64,000 nt of DNA, taken from Acidobacteriota bacterium. Lineage in GTDB: Bacteria; Acidobacteriota; Thermoanaerobaculia; Thermoanaerobaculales; Thermoanaerobaculaceae. Location: NCBI GenBank assembly GCA_016213675.1, contig JACQZW010000025.1, positions 84,508 to 148,507 of the forward strand, in the 5' to 3' direction. The notes below the pieces were generated by a model. It had not been told where the DNA came from and did not search any database. It saw nothing but the letters and a program-made list of their open reading frames with translations. A program made the translations under genes and the position numbers. Below, piece by piece: positions 9,090 to 17,474 of the stretch (position 1 is the stretch's first letter; each line of letters opens with the position of its first letter).

Positions 9090-10217
9090 CTACTGCTTCG
9101 GCATGTCGATCCCCGTCATGCGGGCGTGCACGAGTGCCAAGGTCCGGTAGAGCATGTGCGCGAACTTGGAGTAGGGGAACGTCAGGAACAGCGACATGAC
9201 CACGCCGAGGTGGAGGACGTAGAGCGTCCGTCCCAGGTCGGCGTCGCCGGCCAGGCGGACCAGCTCGACGGCGGTGCCCGTCAGCACGACCAGCACGACC
9301 AGGCTGAGGAAGAACGTGTCAAATGCGCTCGAGGCGCCCGCGACCTTGGCATCGCCGAGGCGGTTCCCGACCAGCAGCGCGATCCCGACGAGGAGCAGCG
9401 CCATCGAGACGTTCCCGAGGATCTTGTAGGGATGCGCCAGCGCCAGCGGCATTTCGAGGTGCTGGACGTAGATGCCGACGATGAGCAGGCCGGAGGTGAC
9501 GGCGGCCCCGACGAAGCCCCACAGCAGGGTCAAGTGGCCGAGCCTGCGGGGCTTGGCCGCGGTGCACTTGGCGAAACGATCGTGGGTGGCGACCCCGGTG
9601 AGGACGGGGAGGAGGTTGCCGAGGAGGGAGCCCTGGCGTTGTCCGCTCGATCCGATCAGCTTCCAGAAGCGCGTCCCGCTGACCACGGCCGCCAGCAGGA
9701 CCCAGGCCGCGACCGGGAAGAACACCGCGTAGATGTAGCGGTGCGGCACGAGGTCCTCGTACGCCCAGTTGGCCTCGATTCCCGCCGGCACGGCGAGGTG
9801 GCCGGTCCAGGAGAGGAGCGCGACCCAGAACAGGACCGGGAGGGCGAGCAGCAGCGGCCAGGAGACCCGGGCCGCGCCCACGAGCCTGCCGAGGAAGCCC
9901 GGGAAGGCGAGCTTCTCGATGACCAGCGAGCGCACGGCGCCGACGACGTCGCCGGGGCGCGCATCGCGCGGGCAGCGCACGGTGCAGTCGTTGCACTGGT
10001 GGCACAGCCAGACCGCAGGATCGGCGGCCAAGCGGTCGACCAGCCCCCACTGGGCGAGCAGCACGAGCCGACGCGGGAACGGCGCTTCGGCGGGCGCCAG
10101 CTCGCACACCGACGAGCACGTCGCACATTGGTAGCAGCGCCCGACGTTCGCGGCCCCGCGGCGGAGCAGCGCCTCGCGGGCCGGGAGCGACGGAGCGAGT
10201 GAAGGAATGGCTGCCAT
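9090..10217 (-). CDS. qmoC: Quinone-interacting membrane-bound oxidoreductase subunit C
   Basis: Membrane subunit of QmoABC, which passes electrons between the quinone pool and AprAB. The 375-residue protein fuses an HdrC-like ferredoxin part to an HdrE-like cytochrome b part. The N-terminal 110 residues carry two cluster motifs (CYQCATCSSVCE and CHQCNDCTVRCP). From about residue 130 there are roughly six hydrophobic segments with scattered histidines suited to haem. The ATG at 10217 is preferred over an upstream frame extension because GGGGAGGTG lies 8 nt before it and the extension is arginine-rich. It is 13 nt downstream of qmoB, is last in the run and is followed by a terminator. Confidence 0.94.
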   Translation of the reverse strand: MAAIPSLAPSLPAREALLRRGAANVGRCYQCATCSSVCELAPAEAPFPRRLVLLAQWGLVDRLAADPAVWLCHQCNDCTVRCPRDARPGDVVGAVRSLVIEKLAFPGFLGRLVGAARVSWPLLLALPVLFWVALLSWTGHLAVPAGIEANWAYEDLVPHRYIYAVFFPVAAWVLLAAVVSGTRFWKLIGSSGQRQGSLLGNLLPVLTGVATHDRFAKCTAAKPRRLGHLTLLWGFVGAAVTSGLLIVGIYVQHLEMPLALAHPYKILGNVSMALLLVGIALLVGNRLGDAKVAGASSAFDTFFLSLVVLVVLTGTAVELVRLAGDADLGRTLYVLHLGVVMSLFLTFPYSKFAHMLYRTLALVHARMTGIDMPKQ

Positions 10218-10230
10218 CGTCACACCTCCC

Positions 10231-12477
10231 CTAGAAGCCCTTGAGCGGGTTGGGCCCGAGGTCCACGACCTCCTTGCAGAACTCGTCGAGGATCGCCGGG
10301 ATGCGCTCGAACTCGTCGTGGGACAGCTCCACCACGCGGATGCGCTCCTTCTCCAGGGCCAGCCGCTGCAGGGTCTCCTGGACGTTTCCCAGGCGCGTGT
10401 GCGCCAGCTCGGAGCCGCGCACGTAGTGACACTGGTAGTCGTCGCCGTACTTGCAGCCGATAAGGACGACACCGTCGATCCCGCGGGACAGGGAGTCGGC
10501 GATCCAGACGATGTTCGTCGAGCCGAGGCACCTGATCGGGATCACCCGCACCCAGGGGTTCCACTGGATCCGGCGGGCCGCCGCGGCGTCGAGCGCCGGC
10601 AGCGCGTCGTTCTCGCAGATCAGGGCGATGATCCGCGGCTTCTCCTCGTAGTCCTCGGGAACGCTCGTGGCCTTGATCATGCTGGCCACGGCATCCACCG
10701 AGTAGTCGGGGAACGAGATGATCCGCTCGGGGCAGGCACCCATGCAGATGCCGCAGCGCCGGCAGCGCAGGATGTTGAGCTGAGGCGTGCCCTTCTCGTC
10801 CTCGTTGAGCGTGCCGAACGGGCACTCCTCGGTGCAACGCTTGCACTGGGTGCAGCGCTGGAGGAAGAAGTCGGGAGTGCCGATGTCCCCTGAGCGCGGG
10901 TGGACCGCCTCGCTGCGGCCCGCTGCGTTGATGCACTGGACCGCTTTCATCGCGGCGCCGAACCCGTCTTCGGTTGCCTGGACCGAGTCCATCGGGGCGC
11001 GGAGCGAGCCGGCGGCGTAGATCCCGGTGCGGCGCGTCTCGTACGGGAAGCAGATGAAGTGCGAGTCGGGGAAGCCCTGGCGAAGCGTGGGAAGGTCCGG
11101 CCCCTGCCGGTAGCCGAGGTTGAGGATCTCGGTGCCCTCGTGGGCGGCGAACTGCTCGGCGATCTTGCGCGCCTCGTCCCGCTGGGTCTCGGACTCGGCG
11201 GTCTGGGAGCGTTTGGTGGCGTCGCGGAAGGTCCGGATCGCCTCGCCGTCGGCCGAGTTCGGCACGGCGCCGGTGGCGAGGACCACGAGATCGGCCTGCA
11301 GCTCGACGTCGTCGCCGAGGAGGCTGTCCTTGAGGTGGACAACGAGCGTGCCGTTGCCGCTAATGGAGGCGACCTCGCCGCGGGTGAACATGCTGCCCGG
11401 CTGCTGCTGCACCGCGGCGTAGAAGCGCTCGATCTGGCCCGGAGTGCGCATGTCCCGGTAGATGACCGCCGTCTCCACCTCTGGGTGGGCCTGATGGATC
11501 TGCGCGACCTGACGGAGCGTGGTCCCGCAGCAATCGGCCGAGCAGTAGGGGAGGTGCTGAGGATCGCGGGAGCCGGCGCACTGGACGAAGACGATCCGTC
11601 CAGGAAGCTTGCCGTCGGTGGGCCGCGTGACGCCTCCACCGGCGAGCATCTCGTCGAGGCGAGACGCCGTGACGACGTTCGGGGAGGCGCCATAGCCGAG
11701 GTGTCCGAGCTTGCCGGCGTCGAACGGTCTCGATCCGGTGGCCTGGACTACGGCGCCGGCCATCAGGGTGTGCCCGCCGGAGGGCGTGTCGATCTCGACG
11801 TGGAACTGGCCGGGCTGCCCAGTGATGCTGCGGATCTTGGCCGAGGTGTAGACGCGGACGTCGGGCTTGCTCGTGACGGCCGCGATCAGGTCGGCGATGC
11901 GGTTCGGCTGCAGGGTGTCGTAGGGAGGGCGATCGGGAACGAGGTGCGAGAGCTTGGCGACGTGGCCGCCGAGGTGGTCGCCGGACTCGACGACTACCAC
12001 CGGGTGGCCCATCTCGGCCGCGGCCCTGGCCGCCGCCAAGCCGGCGACACCGCCACCGACCACCAGCACGGTGCGCTCGATGGTCTCGGCGATCGGCTTC
12101 GGCAGGTTGGTCTTCGCCAACCGCGCGTAGCCCATGCGCACGAGGTCGTCGGCCAGCACCTGGGTGTCCTCATCGCCCGCCGGATGCGACCACGCGCACT
12201 GTTCGCGCAGACTGACCCGCTCGACGGCGCACTTCGCGGGGTCGAAGCGGAACTCGGTCGACTTTGCGAGAGGCGAACACGCGGCGACGAGCGCACCGCC
12301 GATGGTGCCGTCCTCGAAGGCGGCGCGGATGGTCGCAACCCCCTCGGGAGAGCACAGGCACGGGTGAGTGGTGCAGGTGGCGGCGCCCAGCTCGCCTGCC
12401 GTCGAAGCCAGCGCATCGACCTTCAGCGCCTCGCCGATTCCGCACCCGGTGCAGAGGAAGACCCCCAGGCGTTCCAT
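10231..12477 (-). CDS. qmoB: Quinone-interacting membrane-bound oxidoreductase subunit B
   Basis: HdrA-like flavoprotein subunit of the Qmo complex, 748 residues as in sulfate reducers. The N-terminus has a short cysteine-containing part (FLCTGCGIGEAL, HPCLCSPEG). The FAD dinucleotide fold follows at about 135 (VLVVGGGVAGLAAARAAAEM). Further on come VQCAGSRDPQHLPYCSADCC, two [4Fe-4S] ferredoxin motifs near residues 550-590 (CTQCKRCTEECP and CRRCGICMGACP) and a C-terminal MvhD-like domain (IPIRCLGSTN, IGCKYGDDYQCHY). The MvhD part suggests contact with an electron-transfer partner. Its ATG directly abuts the qmoA stop codon, so translation is probably coupled. Confidence 0.95.
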   Translation of the reverse strand: MERLGVFLCTGCGIGEALKVDALASTAGELGAATCTTHPCLCSPEGVATIRAAFEDGTIGGALVAACSPLAKSTEFRFDPAKCAVERVSLREQCAWSHPAGDEDTQVLADDLVRMGYARLAKTNLPKPIAETIERTVLVVGGGVAGLAAARAAAEMGHPVVVVESGDHLGGHVAKLSHLVPDRPPYDTLQPNRIADLIAAVTSKPDVRVYTSAKIRSITGQPGQFHVEIDTPSGGHTLMAGAVVQATGSRPFDAGKLGHLGYGASPNVVTASRLDEMLAGGGVTRPTDGKLPGRIVFVQCAGSRDPQHLPYCSADCCGTTLRQVAQIHQAHPEVETAVIYRDMRTPGQIERFYAAVQQQPGSMFTRGEVASISGNGTLVVHLKDSLLGDDVELQADLVVLATGAVPNSADGEAIRTFRDATKRSQTAESETQRDEARKIAEQFAAHEGTEILNLGYRQGPDLPTLRQGFPDSHFICFPYETRRTGIYAAGSLRAPMDSVQATEDGFGAAMKAVQCINAAGRSEAVHPRSGDIGTPDFFLQRCTQCKRCTEECPFGTLNEDEKGTPQLNILRCRRCGICMGACPERIISFPDYSVDAVASMIKATSVPEDYEEKPRIIALICENDALPALDAAAARRIQWNPWVRVIPIRCLGSTNIVWIADSLSRGIDGVVLIGCKYGDDYQCHYVRGSELAHTRLGNVQETLQRLALEKERIRVVELSHDEFERIPAILDEFCKEVVDLGPNPLKGF

Positions 12478-13731
12478 CTACGCGCTCCTTCCCGTGACCA
12501 TGCACGCCTTGGCGGCGGCGCCGGTGGCATCCCGGGTCGTCGCGGCCACGTCCTCGGGCCGGCGGGCCACGCCGGCGACGATCACGCCGGCCGCACCCTC
12601 GACCCCGAACCCGTCCTCGTCGCGAAGCAGGCCGAACGGCGTCTCGTCGCTCTTGAGGTTGGGCACCATGCCGGTCGCCAGGACGACGAGGTCGACCCGA
12701 GTCTCGACGATCCGGCCGAGCTCGACGTCCTCGGCCTTGAGGACCAGGGAGCCATCGGCCCCGGCGACGACGCTCCCGACCTTGCCCTTGACGAAGTGCA
12801 CCCCCTTGAGCTCGGCGACACGGGTCAGCATGTCCTCGTTGCGTCCGGGAGTGCGGCGGTCGATGTAGAAGATGGTGATCTCGGCCTCGGGAAGCTGCTC
12901 GTGGACGTAGATGGCCTGCTTGAGCGTGGCCAGGCAGCACACGGCGGAGCAGTACGGCAGATGGTTGGTGTCCCGCGAGCCGGCGCACTGCACGAAGGCC
13001 ACGCGCGTCGGCGGTTTGCCGTCGGAGGGACGGAGGATCTTGCCCCCGGTTGGTCCGGCCGGCGCGGCGAGCCGTTCCATCTGGACGTTCGCGATCACGT
13101 CGGCCAGGACGCCGCCGCCGAGCTCCGGCAGCTTGTCGATCGGGTAGGGGTTCCAGCCGGTCGCGACGACGACGGCGGCAGCCTCGATGGTCTCCTGCGT
13201 TGGCTTGGCGTCGAGGTCGATGGCGTCGTAGGTGCACGCCTCCGCGCACTTCCTGCAGCCGGCCGGGCAGGCGTCACGGTCGAGGACGAAGCGCTTCGGC
13301 CAGGCGTACGGGTGAGGGAGTCGGATCGCCGGCACCTCCGCCATCCCGAGGTTGAACGGGTCCTTCACCTTGGCGGGGCACACGGCGCTGCACGCGCCGC
13401 ACAGGGTGCAGCGGTCGTTGACGAAGGCGGGCGTGCGAGCGACCGTCACCTCGCGGCCGCCGTTCGACTCGCGGCAGGCGGTGACTGTCGCCCCGGTGAT
13501 CACCCGCACCCGCGGGTTGCGCTCCAGGCGCCGGGTATTGAGCTCCATGCCGCACGACGGCGGGCAGAGCTTCGGGAAGTAGTGGTGGCTGCGGATGGCA
13601 CGGCCGCCCACCGCGGGCTCCCGCTCCACCAACACCACCTCGTGACCGGCCTCGGCGGCCTCCAGGGTCGCCGTGATGCCGGCGATGCCCGCACCCACCA
13701 CGAGGAGGGGTCGGGGTCTGGTTGCGCTCAT
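12478..13731 (-). CDS. qmoA: Quinone-interacting membrane-bound oxidoreductase subunit A
   Basis: HdrA-like flavoprotein that with QmoB and QmoC links AprAB to menaquinone. The 417-residue length agrees with known QmoA. The FAD-binding glycine motif is at residues 8-25 (LLVVGAGIAGITATLEA), followed by YFPKLCPPSCGMELN, a ferredoxin-like cysteine set near 130 (CTLCGACSAVCP, then CPAGCRKCAEAC) and the HdrA hallmark VQCAGSRDTNHLPYCSAVCC. The frame runs further upstream, but the ATG at 13731 follows AGGAACCC and overlaps the ykgJ-like gene by ATGA, so the longer form is rejected. It is followed without a gap by qmoB. Confidence 0.95.
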   Translation of the reverse strand: MSATRPRPLLVVGAGIAGITATLEAAEAGHEVVLVEREPAVGGRAIRSHHYFPKLCPPSCGMELNTRRLERNPRVRVITGATVTACRESNGGREVTVARTPAFVNDRCTLCGACSAVCPAKVKDPFNLGMAEVPAIRLPHPYAWPKRFVLDRDACPAGCRKCAEACTYDAIDLDAKPTQETIEAAAVVVATGWNPYPIDKLPELGGGVLADVIANVQMERLAAPAGPTGGKILRPSDGKPPTRVAFVQCAGSRDTNHLPYCSAVCCLATLKQAIYVHEQLPEAEITIFYIDRRTPGRNEDMLTRVAELKGVHFVKGKVGSVVAGADGSLVLKAEDVELGRIVETRVDLVVLATGMVPNLKSDETPFGLLRDEDGFGVEGAAGVIVAGVARRPEDVAATTRDATGAAAKACMVTGRSA

Positions 13732-14531
13732 GGGTTCCTCCCGGATTCCGGACCTCGAGCCCGAACCGTGAGCGTGGGCTCGGCGAACAGCGCGAAACGG
13801 AGCCAGCGGAAGGCAAACGCGAGCAGCGCCTCGTCGCTGGTCTTGATGGCCTCGACGACCGCGGGCTCGATCTCGAAACGCGTGAGGAAGCTCGATTCGA
13901 AGACGAACTCGCGGAAGGCATCGAGGTCGTAGCACGCGGTGTGGAACAGCTCCATCCGCTTGGGGTCGAGCTGACGGCCGCCGATGAACCACGGATGGCC
14001 GACGACATCCCGGAAGCCTGCCTCGATCGCCTCGCGCTCTGGGACGCCCTGGTCGTGGCGCCAGCGGTCGACGGACCACTCGGTGGGCTCCTCGCGGCCG
14101 TGACAGAACGCGTCCTCGAACAGGAAGTAGAGAGGTTCGGGCTCGACGCCAGCCTTCGCCGGCGGGAGTGCCATCCCGACCGGGTACATCCGGCACGCCC
14201 ACGGGCGGTCGTCGTACAGCGTGCAACCCTGCGCACCGACGAAGTGACACTTCTTGCCGTCCTCGTCGTTCATGCGCAGCATCACCACCGGCAGGTGGAG
14301 GTCCTTGGTGATCGGCATCAGGGTGTAGCGCTGCAGGAAGTCGCGCGTGTGCATCCTGAGCCGGCGCGCCAGGCGCAGCACGTCGAACGGCGTGAGCAGA
14401 ATGTTGACGTCCGCGCAGCACTGGTTGAAGCACGCGACGCGGGGGTGGCAGCCGAAGCGGAAGGCGTCGTCGTGGCCGAGCTGCTTGCGTTCTCGCAGTG
14501 ACTCCGGGAGCTCCGGTGCGGTCGTGCTCAT
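13728..14531 (-). CDS. YkgJ-type cysteine-cluster protein in the apr-qmo run
   Basis: A 267-residue protein of the YkgJ/UPF0153 cysteine-cluster family, which probably binds zinc or an iron-sulfur cluster; the biochemical role of the family is unknown. The N-terminal CHPRVACFNQCC pattern is followed by LTPFDVLRLARRL and later CTLYDDRPWACRMYP and a further FCHG cysteine, which together form the conserved metal-binding set. There is no signal peptide, so it should be cytoplasmic. It overlaps the upstream zinc-ribbon gene and the downstream qmoA by ATGA at each end, which implies tightly coupled expression with Qmo. A role in assembling or protecting the Qmo/Apr iron-sulfur proteins is conceivable, but this is inference from position only. 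Confidence 0.8.
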   Translation of the reverse strand: MSTTAPELPESLRERKQLGHDDAFRFGCHPRVACFNQCCADVNILLTPFDVLRLARRLRMHTRDFLQRYTLMPITKDLHLPVVMLRMNDEDGKKCHFVGAQGCTLYDDRPWACRMYPVGMALPPAKAGVEPEPLYFLFEDAFCHGREEPTEWSVDRWRHDQGVPEREAIEAGFRDVVGHPWFIGGRQLDPKRMELFHTACYDLDAFREFVFESSFLTRFEIEPAVVEAIKTSDEALLAFAFRWLRFALFAEPTLTVRARGPESGRNP

Positions 14532-14872
14532 ATGCCTTCCCCCCCAGATCCCGGGCCGCTGCCGGGGATCACGTCGGCGTCGGGCGACGCGGCGACGACG
14601 TCATCCTCGATGATGCGGTCGCGAAGAGCGGTCGAAGACCAAACGGCGATCGGCGACGCCGCGCCGGTCCTGGGATCGACGCGATGACGGTACGACGACC
14701 TGACGCCGAACTTCTCCTCCATCCACGTCCACCCCCGAACATAGTACGGGCAGTCGTCGTTGAAGCAGGCGAACTGCACCGAGCCGTCCCATCCGCCGTC
14801 GGCCGGCAGGGTGAACGGCAGGAGCGACTGGCCACAGTGCGGGCATGGAGGGAGCTGTACGTTCGGGGTCAC
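14528..14872 (-). CDS. Small zinc-ribbon protein between aprA and qmo
   Basis: A 114-residue protein with four cysteines in a zinc-ribbon pattern (CPHC at residues 10-13 and CFNDDC at 36-41), resembling Ogr/Delta-like fingers. The C-terminal half has YRHRVDPRTGAASPIAVWS and an acidic tail. The GTG at 14872 is chosen because GAGGA lies 5 nt upstream; the longer frame runs through aprA coding sequence. It overlaps the ykgJ-like gene by ATGA. A 12-bp hairpin separates it from aprA. Its function is not known to me. The position suggests a regulator or accessory factor of the APS reductase-Qmo system, but no DNA-binding evidence is visible. Confidence 0.7.
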   Translation of the reverse strand: MTPNVQLPPCPHCGQSLLPFTLPADGGWDGSVQFACFNDDCPYYVRGWTWMEEKFGVRSSYRHRVDPRTGAASPIAVWSSTALRDRIIEDDVVAASPDADVIPGSGPGSGGEGI

Positions 14873-14892
14873 GCTGTCCTCGCGCGAAGAGT

Positions 14893-14920
14893 GCCCCGGG
14901 CGCCATGCGGCGCCCGGGGC
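14893..14920 (-). terminator. Strong intraoperonic hairpin after aprA
   Basis: A perfect 12-bp stem (GCCCCGGGCGCC against GGCGCCCGGGGC) with a 4-nt loop lies 13 nt after the aprA stop codon. On the minus strand no T-run follows, so it could be a partial terminator or an RNA stability/processing hairpin that keeps aprBA transcripts above the downstream qmo part. Confidence 0.65.
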
Positions 14921-14933
14921 CGAATCACGTCGG

Positions 14934-16841
14934 TCAGCCGCCGAGCAACTCGTGCTCGCCGGGCTGCTTGAACATGTGCAGGATGGGCCGCTTGTACATC
15001 TCCCACTGGCCCGTAGCAGGGTCGAGCTTGCAGTTGACGAAACAGTGCCAGTTCTCTTCGTTGAGCTTGGGGAAGTCGGAGCGGAAGTAGTAGCCGGGCC
15101 ACCGTGTCTCCTCACGGAAGAGAACGGTCCGGACGTGCGCCTCGGCCTGGTACATCCGATGCACGTTCTCCCAGCACCGCATCAGCTCATGAAGGTCGGC
15201 AGCACCGAGCTTCTCGGAGTCTTCCTTCAGGAAGACCAACAGCTCCATGCCCTTCTCGAGCAGGGGCCTGGAGGTGGTGAACTGCGAGGTGACCCCGCCG
15301 GCGTACTCGTCCATCAGCTTCTGCAGCCGCATCTGGAACATCTTTGGCCGGATGTAGTTGGGGTTGACGTCCTGCTGCGTGGTGGTGTTCTTGAACTCGT
15401 CGAAGGTCGCGAGCGGTTTGAGCGTCTCGGCCTTGAGGGCCTCGACCCGCGTCGCATCGACGGACGGGGCAGCCGGCTTCTCCTGGACGATGTAGCGGAC
15501 CGCGGCCTTGGCGGCGATCCGACCCTCGGCGTGCGAGCCGGAGGAGAACTTGTGCGAGGACGCTCCCGACGCGTCGCCGGCGCAGAAGACACCCTTGACC
15601 GTCGACATGCTCTCGTAGCCCCAGAAGTACTCCTTGGGGGCCAGGTCCTCGGGACCGGACACCCAGGCGCCGGAAGCGCCGGAGTGCGAGCCGATGAAGT
15701 ACGGCTCGGCAGCGGCGATCTCGGAGGACTTCTCCTCAGGCGACACGTTGCTGGCGGCCCACAGGATGGCCTGGGAGATCGTCATGTCGAGGAAGTCTTC
15801 CCACGCCTCGGCCTCGAGCTCCTTCAGCTTCTTCTTGGCGGCCTTCTCGTCACCCGCGGCGGCGGCGATCTTCTGGATCGCCTCCTCGGTGCGCATGTAG
15901 ATCGGGCCCTTGCCCGCCATCACATCGAGCATGCCGAGGTAGTTGCGCAGGTTCGCCGGAATCGGCTTGACCTTGCCGTAGGCGCCCCAGTTCTCCAGCT
16001 CGGGCTTGCGCTCGACCATGTACTCGCCACCGAACGCGTTGGTCGCACGGGACTTGAACAGCAGGAACCAGGCGCCCACCGGGCCGTACGCATCCTTGAA
16101 GCGGACCGGGATGAAGCGCACTTCCTGGCAGGTCATCTCGGCGCCCGCCTTGAGGGTGAAGAACGTCGAGGCGCCGGCGTTCCACGGCGGATACCAGGCG
16201 CGGCCCTGGCCTTCACCGGAGTTGCGGGGCTTGAAGACGTGCACCGCGCCGCCCATGGCGACCAGCGTGGCCTTCGCCTTGAACACGTAGAAGGTGTTCT
16301 CGCGAACGGAGAACCCGTACGCGCCGAGGCACTTGTCGCCGTCCATGATCGGGCCGACGATGAACACGCGCTCGAAGATGTTCTCCTTGCCGAGCGCGTT
16401 CTTGGCCGCTTCGGCGACGACGACCTTGTACGACTCGCCGTTGATCATGAGCTGCCAGCGTCCTTCGTGGACGTAGCCGCCCTTCTCGTCCTTCCAGATC
16501 GGCAGGCCCCACTTCTCGAACAGGTGGACCGAGGAGTCGACGTGGCGGGCGATGTTGGCCACGAGGTCCTCACGGGTCACGCCCATGAGGTCGTTACGCA
16601 CGTAGTCGACGTAGTCCTTGATCGTGTTCTGTCCGTCCCGCAGGCCGACATACTGGTTGATGGCCGACAGGCCCATGGCCACGGCGCCGGAACGATCGAC
16701 CGCCGCCTTGTCGACCAGCGTCACCTTGAGGCCGTGCTGCTTGGCCCAGTACGCCGCTTCGACCGCGGCGCCGCACGCCGCCATGCCGCCACCGAGGATG
16801 AGGAGATCGGTCTCGACCTCTTGCGTCTTGAAGTCAACCAT
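14934..16841 (-). CDS. aprA: Adenylylsulfate (APS) reductase alpha subunit
   Basis: FAD-containing catalytic subunit of dissimilatory APS reductase, which reduces APS to sulfite + AMP (reversible). The length is 635 residues. The N-terminal FAD motif is at 14-30 (LLILGGGMAACGAAVEA), followed by DRSGAVAMGLSAIN and the AprA-specific RNDLMGVTREDL, EGRWQLMINGESYK and EVRFIPVRFKDAYGPVGAWF segments. The C-terminal part contains the TRWPGYYFRSDFPKLNEENW block shared by Apr alpha subunits. It is 12 nt downstream of aprB and forms the AprAB heterodimer with it in the cytoplasm. Direction of catalysis cannot be told from the sequence; the Rex-like control favours a reductive role. Confidence 0.97.
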   Translation of the reverse strand: MVDFKTQEVETDLLILGGGMAACGAAVEAAYWAKQHGLKVTLVDKAAVDRSGAVAMGLSAINQYVGLRDGQNTIKDYVDYVRNDLMGVTREDLVANIARHVDSSVHLFEKWGLPIWKDEKGGYVHEGRWQLMINGESYKVVVAEAAKNALGKENIFERVFIVGPIMDGDKCLGAYGFSVRENTFYVFKAKATLVAMGGAVHVFKPRNSGEGQGRAWYPPWNAGASTFFTLKAGAEMTCQEVRFIPVRFKDAYGPVGAWFLLFKSRATNAFGGEYMVERKPELENWGAYGKVKPIPANLRNYLGMLDVMAGKGPIYMRTEEAIQKIAAAAGDEKAAKKKLKELEAEAWEDFLDMTISQAILWAASNVSPEEKSSEIAAAEPYFIGSHSGASGAWVSGPEDLAPKEYFWGYESMSTVKGVFCAGDASGASSHKFSSGSHAEGRIAAKAAVRYIVQEKPAAPSVDATRVEALKAETLKPLATFDEFKNTTTQQDVNPNYIRPKMFQMRLQKLMDEYAGGVTSQFTTSRPLLEKGMELLVFLKEDSEKLGAADLHELMRCWENVHRMYQAEAHVRTVLFREETRWPGYYFRSDFPKLNEENWHCFVNCKLDPATGQWEMYKRPILHMFKQPGEHELLGG

Positions 16842-16853
16842 TTCCGCCTCCTC

Positions 16854-17288
16854 TCACTTCGTCCACACGGCGGGGAGGCCGAGGGATTCCGGTTCGGTGT
16901 AGAGGACCGGCCCGTCGATCGATGGCTTGTTGTCCCAGCCACCGGCCGGCTGCGCCTGGCCCTCGGGTGTGGTGCGGATGGGGACCTTGAAGCGCTTGAC
17001 CATGCCGTTGCGGAACTTGACCGTCCACATGATGCTGTCGGTGGAGCGCAGCGGCACCACCGAGGCGCCCATTGGGACGAAGTCCGCATAGCCACGCACG
17101 TCGACTGCCTGCGTGGGGCAGATCTTGACGCAGTTGTAGCATTCCCAGCACATCTCGGGCTCCCGGTTGTAGGCCTTCATGGTGTCCTTGTTGAGGACCA
17201 TGAGGTCGTTGGGGCAGATGTACTGGCATGCTGTCTTGTCTAACGCCTTGCACCCGTCACACTTTTCCGGGTTGACAAAACTCGGCAT
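16854..17288 (-). CDS. aprB: Adenylylsulfate (APS) reductase beta subunit
   Basis: Electron-carrying subunit of APS reductase. The 144-residue protein has two [4Fe-4S] clusters: cysteines at about 10, 13, 21 and 25 (CDGCKALDKTACQYIC) and a second set near 47-57 (CWECYNCVKICP). A C-terminal tail (DGPVLYTEPESLGLP) wraps the alpha subunit in known structures. The ATG at 17288 follows an ideal AGGAGGTGATGC ribosome site. It is the first gene of the minus-strand run leading through aprA to qmoC. The approximately 190-nt leader and a Rex-type operator lie upstream. Confidence 0.97.
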   Translation of the reverse strand: MPSFVNPEKCDGCKALDKTACQYICPNDLMVLNKDTMKAYNREPEMCWECYNCVKICPTQAVDVRGYADFVPMGASVVPLRSTDSIMWTVKFRNGMVKRFKVPIRTTPEGQAQPAGGWDNKPSIDGPVLYTEPESLGLPAVWTK

Positions 17289-17474
17289 GCATCACCTCCT
17301 GATCGCGACCGACCCGGATGGGGTGGATCGCATCATCACTGGTCTGCTCCCGGTGGGAGCCTCCTCCCGGGTTAGCGAGAGGACTGGTTGGGTGGAGGGG
17401 TTCGGCTGGACCTCGGCGATGTCATCACCTCCCGGACCTGGATTCGAATGAATCTCGACCGTTCGCACGGCTCG
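17289..17474 (-). promoter_or_regulatory. Long 5' leader of aprBA with overlapping hairpins
   Basis: Between the proposed -10 and aprB the transcript would carry about 180 nt. Two short perfect hairpins share one arm: GCTCCC/GGGAGC (17346-17360) and GGGAG/CTCCC (17355-17368), so they exclude each other. Upstream, on the minus strand, an ATG-initiated 17-codon frame ends in TAA just before them, but its ribosome site is too close to be convincing. The element may be incidental in such GC-rich sequence. Confidence 0.35.

Noticed and set aside
10900..13932. Roughly 1000-codon open frame antisense to qmoB and qmoA
   Set aside because: The sense strand encodes unmistakable Qmo subunits with cluster motifs; the antisense product is low-complexity.
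17440..17465. T-loop-like GGATTCGAATG sequence suggesting a tRNA
   Set aside because: The flanking bases do not form a T-stem and there are no anticodon or acceptor arms nearby.
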